From assembly GCA_958299035.1 (NCBI GenBank), contig CATQJL010000001.1, positions 1,798,001-1,862,000 on the forward strand: a DNA stretch of 64,000 nt, read 5' to 3'. Below the pieces are notes generated by a model. It saw nothing but the letters and a program-made list of their open reading frames with translations, was not told the origin of the DNA and did no database searches. The stretch comes from Cylicocyclus nassatus (taxonomy: Eukaryota > Nematoda > Chromadorea > Rhabditida > Strongylidae). Position 1 is the stretch's first letter; each line of letters opens with the position of its first letter. The position numbers and the translations under genes were made by a program. Below, piece after piece: positions 1 to 12,202 of this stretch.

Positions 1-471
1 ATGGGTGCGCACAAATAAGCGGGCATGGATGGGAGTCCTCGTGCATTTTCACTAATCCGGAGCGATTTTCTCGCTTCCGAAGCTGTGTTTTGCGTCGCGA
101 CTTGGGCAGTGGATTGATAGAGGGCCCTACTAATATATGCTGCCAAAAGCTCAACACCCTCAACTTAGGGTGGACGGTGCCTTCAAACGCCACTCCGCAA
201 AACAGGGAAAACCTCAGCTTGCATGGCGATGTTCTAGAATCCACTGCTCTCAATCATCAAGATAAGAACATTCATAAGATATACGGACAAAAAAGAATAC
301 AAACATCTGAAACAGCGCAATATAACGCGCCCTTTTCAATTCCCTCCACTTCCCAGCGGAGTTGTGCATACGGGTTTTAGAGTGACAGCTGCTCGAGTTT
401 TTAGATATTTTAAGTTTTTATTAGGTTATTGTAAAAATAATGCTAGTTTTTCCGGCCTGTTTTTGAACAAC
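1..471. other. Unassigned leading stretch
   Basis: No gene or repeat boundary is supported here. An open frame at 90-380 (+) is 96 codons long but has no recognisable domain, low complexity in several places and no supporting context. It is best treated as chance. Confidence 0.3.
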
Positions 472-558
472 TTTTTTCCATCAAACTTGTTTTCGATAGG
501 GTTTTTGCATATCATTGGAAAGCTCTCTTTGTGTACTTCCTAATAGTGGGAAATTAGG
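472..558 (+). repeat. Direct repeat, left copy, flanking an inverted-repeat element
   Basis: This 87 bp stretch, starting with a T run and CCATCAAACTTG and ending GGGAAATTAGG, recurs in the same orientation at 2064-2151 with roughly 90% identity by eye. The two copies exactly bracket the inverted-repeat element at 559-2063. It is much longer than any usual target-site duplication. Confidence 0.75.
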
Positions 559-2063
559 CGGAGGCGGGCGTTAGGTACCCAGCCATTAGTGATATACACT
601 AGGCCACGCCTCTTGGCTGCTTTAACAGCGGGTACCTACCGATACACCAGATTCTAGCTGCTAGAAAGGCTCACCAAACTCGCTAAAGCGCTGGCGCTTG
701 CGACCCACAGAAAAATGATAGTTCGAGAAAGTCAAAAAAAATGCGCGAATGATAAGTTTACAATGCTTTTTCTATTGCTTTTTTAAAATTAATTTTAGAA
801 CTACAGAAACTCGGTGATGAAAGCTGAAAACAGGGTAAGGCTTTTATGAGCAGTTCACATAGTTTTGCAAAAAAATTGTGATAATCTGATCTAACTGATA
901 AGTCAGCGGGAGTTCCAAAAAAGTAAACTTTGTAGAATTAATTTTATGATATTACCGAAGCAAAGCTTTCGGAGACGCTCCTGAAATAAGTTGCACGCAA
1001 TATTCCTTTGTTTCAAAATAACTGTTTCAAATATATTTTTGACAATGAGAAGAGGAACCGATTGAAAGAAGAGCTTCGACGAGAACTTGTCATACTGGCC
1101 CATTGATATGGGAAGGGCACTAGCTCTGTTCCAGTCAACGAAAATTGTAAATTACAGAGCTGTGCCAATTTCGGATGAGTATCGCCAAGAATGCAACAGG
1201 AAAAAGCAGCAACTCTACCAAGAACAATTATTGGCAAAATCTATCGCTTTCTAGGGAATTACAAAAAAATTCATAGCTTTGGTTGGATAAACTGAAAATA
1301 TTTTTGCTGCTAGAAAAGAAAATGAATATGAAACAATGCAATATGAAGGCCTCCAAGAAAGCATTACAGAGAACGTAGGCATGATGAAATACAGTAGCTC
1401 AATGAAATATTCACACGAGAAATCTTCCAAAATATAGAAAAATGTGTGCTTATCAATGCCCCATAAATCTGTTGGTCTTAACTATAACCGGAATAATAAC
1501 CTTAATAATCTACGTTGACATAGTTCACAATTCCTGTGGCAATATTAACGCAAGTGTTACGACCCTTAACTTCACACCTCAAAACGAGCCTGAAGACATA
1601 TGTGAAAGGAATATTTCGTTTAATATTTGCCAGAGGCGCATCCGAAAGTGCGCTTTTCTTCATTGAAATCATAAAATTTTGATAATGGTATTCTACAATG
1701 TTTACTTTCATAAAATTCCCTCTGATATTATCGCAAATTATCTCAATTTTTTGCAAAACTTGAACAGCCAAACTATGGACATACAAGCCTTACCCTGTTT
1801 TTAGCTTTCATCAGCGATTTTCTGTGGTTCTGAATTTGATTAAAAAAGCATTAGAAAAAGAATTGTACTTTCATTCGCGCATTTTTTTGATTTTCTCGAA
1901 CTACATTTTTCATGTGGTTCGCAAGCCTCAGAACCTCAGTGAGCTAGGTGGGCTGTTCTAGCAGCTAAGATTTGCTGTATGGTTAGGTACCCGCTGTTAA
2001 AGGAGCCAAGGGGCGTGGCTTAGTGTATACCACTAATGACTGGGTACCTAACGCCACGCCCCC
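559..2063. mobile_element. 1.5 kb foldback element with ~380 bp inverted arms
   Basis: The left arm (about 559-935) reads as the reverse complement of the right arm (about 1697-2063). Matching landmarks are GGCGTTAGGTACCC at the outer ends, AACAGGGTAAGGCTT further in, and TTTGCAAAAAAATTG near the inner limit. The roughly 760 bp centre has no recognisable protein; the open frames there (for example 1502-1786 minus) lie partly in an arm. I infer a non-autonomous DNA transposon. No transposase was seen and the superfamily is unknown. Confidence 0.7.
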
Positions 2064-2151
2064 TTTTTTCCATCAAACTTTTTTGTCGATAGGGTTTTTG
2101 CATATCATCGGAAAGCTTTCTTTGTGTATTTCCAAATAATGGGAAATTAGG
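2064..2151 (+). repeat. Direct repeat, right copy
   Basis: Partner of the repeat at 472-558, same orientation, immediately after the right arm of the foldback element. Differences are scattered substitutions. Confidence 0.75.
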
Positions 2152-3062
2152 CTTTTAGTTCATCTGTGAAATTGCACAGCCGCACTCAAAATCAAAAATT
2201 AATTGCTTTCATTCTTTTGGCCACGATTTAAGCGCAGATGAACGGATTCTTTTGAGGACAAAGTATCATAAAGGACATATAGTTCACCTATTATATGCTT
2301 AAATAAATTTTACGAAAATATCTGGGCTGAGTAATCGACGCCTCAAAATAAGTACTCGCTGCTTGCATTCTATTAGCCAAGAATTTTTCATAATGAAGGC
2401 AATCGCCGAAACTTTGCTCACGTCTGTAAGCTCAAGATTAGGACATCTTGCCATCAATTTCCTCAGAAAAATTCAGCTATTCAGTGCTGAAAGATTCCAA
2501 ATTTGCATAATTTGGGACCATCAGGCCTACCATGAATAAGCTTCAAAGGTGAACAATTTTGGAAGTGAACAAGTCCTTCGTTGAAGTCTTTCTTACACAT
2601 TCATGTACCATTGGCTTGTTGCTACAAAATAAGCTTACCAGCCATAGGAATTTAAGCTGGGGAGTTGTGATCTCCCAAAAACGAGATTTACAAAACAAAA
2701 AGTTTCGGTTTTTTGACGCATGGTTTTCTTCCCGCTGCGATATTAGTATGAGCAGATACGCACTAAGTCACAAAAGTTTTACTGCTTTTGATGTTTTTGA
2801 CTACATCTGAAAATATGAAGACTGGAGAAAGTTATACTTCTTCAAGTAAAAATTTGCAAAACGAACACTATTTTTCCACCAACCAATAGTTAATGTACAT
2901 ACCTAAACTTTTCAGCAGATCAAATTTTCGAAAATCTACAAGAGCAACTAATCTTTTGAGTTTGCTGAGCAACTAATCTGCTTTGTTTCCTTCTCATTGA
3001 ACTATTGCATTTTTTATATCTGGCATACAATTAAAGTGTACTCAAAAAATTAACAAATAATC
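2152..3062. other. No recognisable feature
   Basis: AT-rich sequence with no convincing coding frame, inverted repeat or tandem repeat visible. The frame at 2559-2810 has no recognisable motif. Confidence 0.3.
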
Positions 3063-3288
3063 ATTCGTATACGTATTCTATAGCCGATAACCAAGATCGT
3101 TAACACGCTTTATTCAGACAGGCTAACGTTTCGGTGCCTTCACCTTCGTCGGAGCCTCGGCAATCTTCGAATCAAGGCTGAGCAACCACCAAGCACAGCG
3201 TCTGTACAGTTAGTAGTCTACTCAGTGGCCTGTCTGAATAAAGCGTGTTAACGATCTTGGTTATCGGCTATAGAATACGTATACGAAT
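3063..3288. mobile_element. Solo hairpin with perfect 61 bp arms, Penelope-terminal-repeat-like
   Basis: Bases 3063-3123 are the exact reverse complement of 3228-3288; the loop is 104 bases. The arm and loop together carry the order seen in the terminal repeats of the Penelope-like element at 29.7-32.3 kb: on the minus strand a GACGA box, a short stem-loop, then GAAACGTT, a short complement of the stem, and an A/T-rich tail with AATAAAG. I infer a solo or abortive Penelope terminal structure, or a retrozyme-like element. There is no coding body. The perfect arms suggest recent formation or gene conversion. Confidence 0.6.
3122..3157 (-). ncRNA. Hammerhead-ribozyme-like motif
   Basis: On the minus strand the order is AGGCT, CCGACGA, a bulged A, GGTG/CACC stem II closed by AAGG, GAAAC, GTT, AGCC. 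This matches the type-I hammerhead layout with a minimal stem III (ACGT), as described for Penelope-like elements. The conserved CUGANGA core has U4 changed to C here, so activity is doubtful. Stem I (GGCT with AGCC) is paired. Confidence 0.45.
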
Positions 3289-3363
3289 AACTAACTCATG
3301 CCAAGATTTATCGATAATCGAGCTTGGACTTTAACAAAGAATCTTCTTTGCGAAATATTATGC

Positions 3364-4791
3364 TAGGTTGATTCAAAAGTTCTGCCTTTTGGGTTTTGAA
3401 AAATTCGTATGTGACTGCTTCGTATGTGAGTGTATTGTTGGAAAAATCTCCTGATAGAAAAAATTTATTTACTTTCTAACCACGTCGTCGCTACTCCTTG
3501 ACGATAAAAGACTCCAGAAATAAAAATTCGAATAAGAGAACCACTCAAACTCGTGATTTTCGAAAATAATTGTAAAAAATCTGTAACACCATAGAAAGTC
3601 TGGAAACATGATTTTAAAGGTTTTGTGAGCTGCTCTTTCTAACAGTTTAGGCTTGTGTTAATTGAGCTCTTCTATCCAAAATCATGGTTTTCGTGAGAAG
3701 TGCAGAAAAATGCAAAAAACATAAAGACGTTTGCTGTTTCTTGCATTTTTCACGAAAGTCATAACTTTTCTTAGAAAAACTCGATCAGCGCAGTCTTGGC
3801 ACCATCAGAAAAACTTATTTGAATTTCTATCTCTGAAATCTTTTATCGTCAAACAGCATCGAAGATGTATTAGGCTGGAAACTAAGTTTTGCAACTACCT
3901 TCAAAACTCAACTCTCTTTAGAGTTGCGCACTCAAACTTTGGAATTATATACAGTGTAATGTGAGCTACAATTTACAAAAACTGTTTAAATTTTGAAAAC
4001 GAAACAGAAAAATTTCGGGCAATTTCGAAAACCAGTGAATTTTGAGAAATTTTGGGCCTATAAGCCCAAATGAAGCCATTAGCAGCCTAGACCATGCGCA
4101 ATAATCGGAATCGTGTACGAATTGTTGCTAAAGGTTGACTTATTCGGCTCGCCAAGAAAGAAATAAAATTTAGGGGCAAGTCGAGATTTGGAGCCCTCAC
4201 AAATTCGAACAAGTCGCTGCACGCAAGGCTGCTGGGGACAACCGTCAACGACTAAGGAATCAGAACCACAAAATTCCCCGAGCCTTTATATATTGAGATT
4301 TTTTGATCTGCTAAACACGATTATCATATTCATTTGTTGAGTCAACGCCTCTTTTCTTGTTTAGGGTGAGACCCCATATCGTACACCTACAGTGATCTTA
4401 CAAAAAAGCTTTTAGCACGCAACTTCAGTATCGTTTTCGTGATCAGCATGTCGAATAACCCCCCTATGCCAAGTTCCAGCCAAATCAGTTGAATTTTATA
4501 ATTTTTCTTTTTATACCGCCCACCTACCGTAATCCTCACTGCGACATCAGAATTTGACAGAACAGCAGCTGCGCTTGTAGCCTTCTTCATAGCCAACACA
4601 GTGGCAAAATTTGAATGCGCCATGTTGAGTGAGAGAAAAGGTATCAAATGAGTTGCAAAACTTATGTTAGTTTCCAACCTAATAATTAGAAAGTAAATAA
4701 ATTTTTCTATTAGGAGGTATCTTTTGTAAGTACGTTTACTAGGGGTACGAATTCTTCAAAATCAATGTGACAGAACTTTTGAATCAACTCA
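3364..4791. mobile_element. TTAGGTTG-family palindromic element (A), interrupted
   Basis: The left end (GGTTGATTCAAAAGTTCTG) matches the right end in reverse complement (4771-4788). With the nested element at 3870-4682 removed, the remaining about 614 bp is one palindrome: TTTACTTTCTAA and GACGATAAAAGA recur inverted on both sides of a central hairpin near 3660-3790. Terminal sequence and TA targets resemble Tc1/mariner-type MITEs. It encodes no protein that I recognise. Confidence 0.7.
3870..4682. mobile_element. Nested TTAGG-type MITE (WW) inside element A
   Basis: The left end TTAGGCTGGAAACTA and the right end (TAGTTTCCAACCTAA) are inverted copies, and inner parts such as AGTTTTGCAACT also match. 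It is flanked by TA on both sides (3868-3869 and 4683-4684) and splits the right arm of element A, so it inserted later. Length is 813 bp. No coding content is recognised; the minus-strand frame at 4387-4677 runs through one arm. Confidence 0.72.
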
Positions 4792-4797
4792 AAAATA

Positions 4798-5642
4798 TTA
4801 GGTTGTAAAGAAAGTTTCGGGGCACTTGCGAATTTTTTTCTGTAACTTCGAGCAGATTAATCCTTTTTCAGAGCTACAAATTCCACTGCGAAGAGAATTT
4901 CGTCTACAACTTATATTTGTCGTGCTGGCTTTTCAGCACCTCATAGCGGTCCACCAGCATGCCCAGAAGGGAAAACGGTCGACTTGAAAAGTGACCTATT
5001 AGTGCAGGATTATCTCAGAGTAAAAGCTGGAGAGCTCAGATATTGTAGCTATGTAGAGGGATGCTAAGGCTGTTATGAGGGCATTTTTGCCCTCAAAAAT
5101 GCACCATTTTTCGAGTAATTGATTTTGAAGTCTTCTCGTTCTGCACAGGAGGGACCAAATCTTTGATTACTGCGAACATTGTTGGGGTAATGTCTTACAC
5201 ATCTTTTGGACCCATCCCCCAGGCGTGGCGATCCCCGTATAAGCGACGTCTGCTGCGAAAAGAGTTGCAGTCAGAAACAAGTTCGACAGCTTGTAATTTC
5301 TAAGCACAAGTCGCACTACTCGAGTGCAGCTGCGGGTCAGAAGTTAACAGGTTCCTCAATCAGATCACACTCATGATTTGGACGAAGTTCTTTGAACTGC
5401 GCAAAAAATGAGCGCAGGAAGAAAAATCGCGAAATTTTTATGGGTGGAAAGACTTTCTTTTTTGATGTGCAGGTCAAGCACGCCCTGGCATCGATAAAAA
5501 TCAGAAGCGGTATTGAAAAGTTCACGCTTCGCTTTACTGAACGCTATACAACATTTGGTGTCAAAGTCCGAGCGAGCGCCAAAAAAATGAGTTTGAAAAT
5601 GGAATATTTCCAAATTGCCCCGGAACTTTCTTTACAACCTAA
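4798..5642. mobile_element. TTAGGTTG-type element (JJ)
   Basis: TTAGGTTGTAAAGAAAGTTT at 4798 is matched in reverse complement by the sequence ending CCTAA at 5642, with a shared GCCCC box; about 26 bp of terminal inverted repeat is nearly perfect. It starts only about seven bases after element A ends. The open frames at 5371-5739 on both strands overlap its right part and show no known domain. Confidence 0.65.
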
Positions 5643-7002
5643 TGAGCAAGAGGCAGTTTCTAATACTGCAGAACACTTTTTTCCTACTCGAGGTTGGCCT
5701 AAAGAAGTTCTTGCCCTGATTTTTGCCTGTATCTATTAAGTAGGTCCGAAAGTTCGTGCCATTTTTTAGACCTATCTTCAAACCATTCAGAATGACGATA
5801 GACAAAAATAAGCATTGTTCTACGCACAATTTCTTCTTCTTTTCAGCAGTGATGCTTTTGTTAGGATTCCTTGATTTTTCCGAATAATCGCCACAATCTC
5901 TAGCCAATGTGCATTTTACGAACTCTAAGTTTAGCTATGTTTTGGAATCTTCGTTTTGGGCTTTTGAAAAAGCTATGATAACAGCTGGATGGAGTAAACA
6001 AAATGCTACAAAACCCAATTTTTTGACATCGATAGCTTGCTGTTCAGTATTTTCAAACACAAGTTTTTCAAGAGTCTTCACATTTGCGAACTCGTAAAAT
6101 ATACGAACATTATGAAATCTTCGCAATACAAACTTCCAAAAACGATTATAAATAAACACTAATTATAACAAACAAGTTCCTAAAGCCTCGAAATACTGTT
6201 TGAAATTTTCGGTTGAGCTTGGGAGGATCACAAAGCTAGAATTATGGCAATTTTTTCTCAAGACCTTCACAAATCAGAAAGAAAAAACATGTGTCAGGAA
6301 GAAGAGGACGCATCGACTTATACTCTAGCTGCTTGTCATCTAATGTTCTACGAGGTTTGGGAACAACAAATATCAAATTTCGTAGCATAAATAATGATAA
6401 TATTAGAAAACTTGAAAAGTTAGCTATCAATGTCAAAAAATTGTGTTGCATTGCATTTCCTTTATTCTATCCAACATTTAGAAGAGTTTCCAAAAGTCCA
6501 GAACAAAAAAGTGATAGAATAACAAAAGTTAGGGTAGGTAAAAACCATATGTCAAAAATTCTGACGATTCTTCAAGCGAGCATCAAAGGGATCCGGACAA
6601 AAACCTTATTGCTGGAAAGAGAAAGGAATTCTTCATAAGAAAAATCTTAAATTGTTTGTCTATCTTCATTCCAAATGATTTGTGAGTAGGTCTGGGAAAC
6701 AACATTCTGCATAAAAAAAAACTTCCGGAGCCAGCTAATATAAACGTGATGTTTGAAGCTGAGAGACGTCATTCACGTGGGATTTTTAGCAATATCTGAC
6801 TATTCAAGAGGTTTTTTTTAGCATTATAAAAGGCTTGGAACATTATAAGTCAAGATAACTCTCTGGAATCCAGTAAGTAGCTGAAACCAAAAAATTCGCT
6901 TACACACGACAAATTTCAAAATTTATACAAATGGCTTTAGTTTATTGTGATAGTGTCACTAACGTGAAGAGCGATGTAAGTGGGATCTAAATCCTAAGAA
7001 TC
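5643..7002. other. No recognisable feature
   Basis: Several open frames of 60-115 codons occur on both strands (for example 6291-6638), without motifs. A sequence resembling a TTAGGTTG-type end (TCCGAAAGTTCGTGCC near 5747) has no partner that I can find. Nothing else is supported. Confidence 0.3.
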
Positions 7003-7460
7003 TAACAAAGGAAAGGATACTTGGTGACCCCGACCATTTGGAATGCGATGTATGCTGTAAGGTGCACCTCGAAAAGCTGATTCAACATCTGTGCTCAAAA
7101 TTACGAACTCACTTATGAATTTTTTTCCGTAGAAAATTTGCGTACTTTTAGGTAGTTAAAATCACCCAATTTGACCTTATCTAAACGTTTGAAGCTTCTG
7201 AAGAGAATCCTAAAAGGTGTAACGTTGTATTTAGACCTATCTAAATCATATTTAGCATTTGAAGAAGAAAGAAAAATTTTGGTTAATGCTTTTCACCCTC
7301 CGCAGTAGTGCAATTCATTCTTGGAAAAATAATTATAACTCCATGCAGGTTCTCGTTTCGCAGATATGGAAAACAGTATTCGAATCAGCATTGAAAGGCT
7401 CATTTTTGATATACAAACCATTATGAATGGCCGGGGTCACCAAGTATCCTTCCCTGTTAA
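7003..7460. mobile_element. GGAAGGATACTTGG-family MITE, copy 1
   Basis: Terminal inverted repeats TAACAAAGGAAAGGATACTT (left) and the reverse complement at 7431-7460 enclose 458 bp. The same ends and almost the same length occur at 50573-51032, so this is a defined family. The outer arms are clearly inverted copies and the centre is less so. No protein is encoded. A TA target is possible. Confidence 0.72.
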
Positions 7461-7833
7461 GAAAGCAGCATGCGGCATTAAAGAAGCCACCAACTACACA
7501 AAACTTCTGCTCACCGTCTGTTGCATATTATCTTACTGATGTTACGCCATCAACATTTAGAAAATCATGCAAATGCATAATGCTTTTTATCAGCACCAGA
7601 TTTTGAGCTTATTTCTATCTGGAGGCCATCTTTTCAAATCCGGTAGTATGTCATTAACGCGCAATGTTTCGCAGCTATTGATAGCGAGTCGACCCAGCGT
7701 TTCGCACTGCTCCAAAAATATTTTTTTTCCAAAAAGACTAGGCTAAGTTGGTTGCCTTTCCTTGCTAGTAGGAACGAAGATCGTTTCTCTGCAAATTTGC
7801 GATAAGGCCTTACCCGAATTGCACTCTCATATA

Positions 7834-8782
7834 TACAGGGTGTCCCAAAAGTCTTTAAGCCTAGTATTTTTTCAGCTGCAACTGCACGAAGCAAGATTGA
7901 CACTTGAAATTTGAATGGAATCTTGTGACGAACCTACAAAATAATAAGCTACACTCAGATTTCAAAAAATCCTCATTTGGCCTTCACATAAGCCCTCACA
8001 CTCTTGCGGAACGCATGCACCGTGGCAGACAGGTAGTTGACGTCGAGAATGTCTCACACCTTCTGAAGGAAGTGTTCTCTACCGCCCAAAATTTAGTGTA
8101 GAACAGAGCAGGCCTTGCTGTCCATCACTGATCACATAGAAAAGTCAAAGGCTTTTGAGCCAGCAATTAAAAGGATGTTGATCTAAGAAGCGCGCTTGTG
8201 AGATTCAACAAAAGTGTCAAAATGTAGCAAACAAGTTCTCGAGAACATCAAGAGAACAGCAATTATGGCGTACATAGATTGAAATTGAAATGATGTTTCA
8301 GTAAAAAGTGCAGAGGTTACAGCCAGAATTAGTGACTCAAACTGAACTGGTGCTGGAGTTTTCAACTTTCTCGGATTTTTGTTCCCGAGAACTTTTTTTC
8401 TTATTGGCACGGCACTACTTTGAGTGTTCGTATCTTAATCCTACGATAAGGTACAATACTACTGATTACATTGGCACTGTAAACGTAGAGTGAAGCTAGC
8501 TCTACAATATGCAGTTCAAGATTCTGCAAGAGCTTCAAAGGCAAAAGAGCTATAGATGTTTGATTAAAGGGTATGTTTACACTGGGTCGTCCTCAAATAG
8601 TAATACCATTCGCTTCAAGAACAATATCTTGAGAATGGACAGCGCAAACGATATGATTTTCTTGAGGAATATTAAAAACTAGACGAAGTACTCGTACGCA
8701 AAATTTGACTGATCAGCGAGAAATACTAACAAAGTTACTATGTTGGAAAGTTAGGCTTAAAGACTTTTGGGACACCCTGTAT
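7834..8782. mobile_element. TACAGGGTGTCCCAAA-type TIR element
   Basis: TACAGGGTGTCCCAAAAGTC begins the element and its reverse complement ends it; inside, TTTAAGCCTA is also matched. The inverted ends are about 35 bp and the element is 949 bp with TA at the borders. These ends resemble Tc1/mariner-superfamily elements. A plus-strand frame at 7904-8101 contains ISPHTLAERMHR, vaguely helix-turn-helix-like, but this is too little to call a transposase. Same terminal family as element E at 29545-32843. Confidence 0.65.
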
Positions 8783-10624
8783 ATAGAGATCAATCAATTA
8801 GAGATATCCAACCAGTAGCTACTTACTTATGTCGTTTTTGGCATTCACCAAATGTTCGCTGGCCACAGTTCAAGGTGCAGGACGCAAATTTCTTTCCAGT
8901 TTTCAAAAACGCCATCACCTGGTTTTTGACGCCTGAACAATGTAGAATTAAGAAATGCAACTTTTACAGTGAAATGCTTTACCAGATTTCGTCAGCACGT
9001 TATTCATTTCATTGAACAGCGCAACCTTGAACGTCTCTATGTATCTCTTCGGCACCCTTATCGGATTACCTTTAGCACATCTGCAGTATTATGCTATAAG
9101 ATATGCATGTTTCAGAAAATGGTGCGGAAGGTAAACTTACGATTGGGTAAATACGCTGCCTTTCATACATCTGATCAAACTATCCACGGGTCCGCACACT
9201 TGATTGAAACATTGTTGTACCGCTGTAAGCGACAAACCCACTTCATTGGCGTGTCGCTGAATGAAGACTAGATGGTGAGGGAAATAAAGCAAGTTGATCG
9301 GTTGCCTACATACATTGCACACTTGTGATATTTGAAAATTTTGGTAACTATGTCTCTGTATTATTGAGAGCGAGTGGGATGACACATGAGCAGCGTCTCG
9401 CACAAGTGAGAGTGCTCGGATTTCATGGCACTGCAATGGCCGGCCACTTTCCGAAGCTGTTAATGAGATCAAAGCAGAAAGGCGATCTAGAAAGCCTTAG
9501 GGTTATGTCAGAATAACCCCGTACCCTCCTCTTCGTTACGGACCCACTCATCGAGCTATTTTAAACTTTAGAATTGTGCGCATACACACACGCCTAGGAC
9601 CTAAGGTTCCACAGAGACTCTTGTCCTTCGCGGGCTCTGGTCACACGTCCAAAGTTTAATTCGAAGCATCGGTAAAGGTCATTTCGATCTGCGTCTTCCC
9701 AACTGATTTTTTATATTTAGCGGAACTGAAAAGCACGGCGAGATATTATTCAAACTCTTTTGCCTTGGCGCTGCCTATAGCGCATTGCTTTCCAAACATT
9801 ATGCCTCTTGCCTGACCAAGAATATTAGGGTTGAGAGATTGTCCGTAGATTATACAGGTACTGTTGATCTCTTATTTTCGATTTTGAATGATCTAGAAGG
9901 TTTCCCAAAAGTCCTGATTACCGAAGATTAGCGTCGCGGTAAAGCATTGATTGCATATGTGAAGTCGGCGACTCTGATAAGCCTAATAAGAAAAAAGCTC
10001 AGCTTGGTTTGTTCCCTTTCTGATCAATGTAGCCCTAAATCCTCACTGCTGTGATAACACAGTAATGAGAAAATTGGTGATTTGTTCAGTACCTTAAATC
10101 TAACTTAAAGCAAGCTCAGCAAAAACTCGTGACAAGAGAGTTATAAACGATTAAGCGGTATATTGCATATTTAATTTATCGTTTCATCCCCTCCCCTTAC
10201 TTGCAACATTCAACAATCAATTCAATTTCAATAATAATAATAAGTGAACGTACAAAGCAGAAAAGTGCACACTTTGAATAATAGCACATGCTTGATTTCG
10301 AAGACAAGACTTTGAGAGGGTTGAATTTTTCTACTAATTGTTATATGATTTCCCACCTGTTCTCCAGAGCAAGAAGCTAAAATGTCTCGTGTGACCTTAA
10401 TATCTGAAGGCAGTGTCTCATCGTAATTTACGCCTAAATTTTTACTTGACACGCCTTATCAACCTTGTCTAACCCTACGTAAATAATTCTAATTTTTTCC
10501 CAAGAATTCCGCTTCGGAAAAAGCCGCGGAGGGAACTTGGACGAGAAGTGCCTTCCTACAATCTGCGCCGCAGTTTTGCTCATGTCAAAGAGAAGAATGT
10601 TGCCTGGAGAAAGTGTTGAAACAT
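8783..10624. other. No recognisable feature
   Basis: Frames at 8767-9015, 8969-9271 and 9137-9472 (minus) overlap each other and show no family motif. A short AAT microsatellite lies near 10230. I see no inverted repeat with clear limits. Confidence 0.3.
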
Positions 10625-10680
10625 GAAAGGGCAAATCAGCAAGTCTGCCAGTGCAGGCCAAATCGCTGATTTGCCCTTTC
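10625..10680. repeat. 56 bp palindrome
   Basis: GAAAGGGCAAATCAGC on the left is repeated inverted as GCTGATTTGCCCTTTC on the right, with AAGTCTGCC...GGCCAAATC inside. It sits just beyond the 3' end of the RTE LINE and may be a tiny foldback element. Confidence 0.6.
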
Positions 10681-10779
10681 GAATTTAAGGGTCACTTCGA
10701 GCGCGGTTTTCTCAGTGTGAAGGGGCGTACTTGCGCGGCTATCCAAGTAACAATTTTTTTTATCCTTGCATCTTCCCGT

Positions 10780-11076
10780 TCACACGCGGTCTGCTACTCT
10801 TGTTAGTCTCTTCCATTCTTCCCGGTTCGATGTTTGGTTTTCATCTAAGCCAAGCTCTTTTAGGTCTGATTTGATCTTGTCCATCCATCTCATTCTAGGT
10901 GTGCCTCTTGGCCTCTTTCCGGGAACATTCAGCGACATGGCAAGTCTTGTCATATGGCTTTCTTCTCTTTTAGTTACATGTCCGTACAATCGTAGGCGCT
11001 TCTCTTGTAGCTTCTTGTTGGTCGGAGCAACCTTCATTGTATTTTTGATAGTGTCGTTCGAGACATGATCTAGCAT
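10780..11076 (-). pseudogene. RTE C-terminal region
   Basis: A 98-codon frame with KLQEKRLRLYGHVTKREE, then PGKRPRGTPRMRWMDKIKSD and EEWKRLTRVADRV before the stop at 10780-10782. The RLRxYGHV block followed by a basic GxRxRGxPxxRWxD block is the standard C-terminus of RTE/BovB-like and related LINE proteins. The stop is probably the natural end of the protein. Confidence 0.88.
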
Positions 11077-11284
11077 AGTGACTCCAGTGGACCATCACAG
11101 CATTCTCGTGTCCATTACACTGAGTCTTCGTTCGTCGTTTCGCGTGCTCGGCCAGCATTCGCTACCTTAGAGGGCAGTTGGACGGATTAGGGCTGGGTAT
11201 ATCTGAGATTTGAGCTTCCGAGGTATTCTTCTGTCGCATAGGACTCCTGTGAGGCTTCTCCACTCTGACCAAGCTGCGTTGATC

Positions 11285-11983
11285 CTACCAAGTACCTCTT
11301 CGTGGAGGCTTCCATCTGCGGTATTCGACTTCTAGATATTTGAACGTGGTAATCTTCTTATTCATCGTGTTGCCAATTCGGATGGTTGCAGGGGTCTGGG
11401 CTCCAAGCTCCATGTACTCCGTCTTTACTGTGTTGAGTCGTAAGCCATGCTGTTCCAACTGAGTCTTCCACATCTGCACATCGTCTTGTTCTTTTCTGCT
11501 TCGTGCTATCAGAATCACGTCATCTGCATATATTACAGCCCATGGTGGTTGATGTAGGAATCTACTGGCTATCGCATCCATGACTGTGATGAAAAGTAGT
11601 GGCGACAGTACAGATCCTTGATGCACACCTGCTTTTATCTGGAACTCTTCTGATCTTCCTGCTGCTGACTGCACGTAGCTGGTTGCATTCTTGTAGATCA
11701 TCTGAGCCCACTGTACGTACTCTTCTGGAACCATATGCTTTCGTAACGACCACCATATGATGTGGTGCGGCATCTTATTGAACGCCTTCTCCAGGTCGAG
11801 GAACGCTGTGTGCAGCTCACATTTTCTTTCCCTGCTGCTTCTCTCCATCATTATTCTAGCAATGTGGATGACGCCTGATGTGCTGCAGCCTTTCACGAAT
11901 CCACATTGATTGGATGCCAATTCTACTATGTTTCGGAGCCTCGTCTCTAGTATCCTTTCGAATATCTTCAACGTGTGGCTCAT
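11285..11983 (-). pseudogene. RTE reverse transcriptase core
   Basis: The frame spans the RT palm. Visible blocks are SNQCGFVKGCST (residues 25-36), FLDLEKAFNKMPH with the catalytic Asp (61-73), GVHQGSVLSPLLF (119-131), YADD (152-155) and GLRLNTVKTEY (180-190). All three catalytic aspartates are present, so the core decayed mainly by loss of its neighbours. After residue 215 the frame departs and the thumb is continued in another frame down to 11077. Confidence 0.92.
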
Positions 11984-12202
11984 CAGTCGTATAGGCCGAT
12001 ATGTAGAACAGTCAGCTATATCGCCTTTATTCTTCCATATCCGGGATCGTCGTACTTCTACACCAGTCGCTTGACATCTTTCTGGAGTCTACTACTCGAT
12101 TCAGCAGTCATGTCAGCTACGTAACTCCTGATTGTCCGCACTTCTTTCAGAACTCGCTCGAGATGTCGTCTGGACCTGTTGCCTTGTCGTTCTTTGTTTT
12201 CA

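Noticed and set aside
472..2151. The 87 bp direct repeats as a target-site duplication or LTRs
   Set aside because: Too long for a duplication; they lack TG...CA ends, primer-binding site, polypurine tract and any gag-pol between them.
7904..8101. Tc1/mariner transposase fragment (ISPHTLAERMHR)
   Set aside because: A 65-codon frame with one vague helix-like segment and no DD(E/D) catalytic triad around it.
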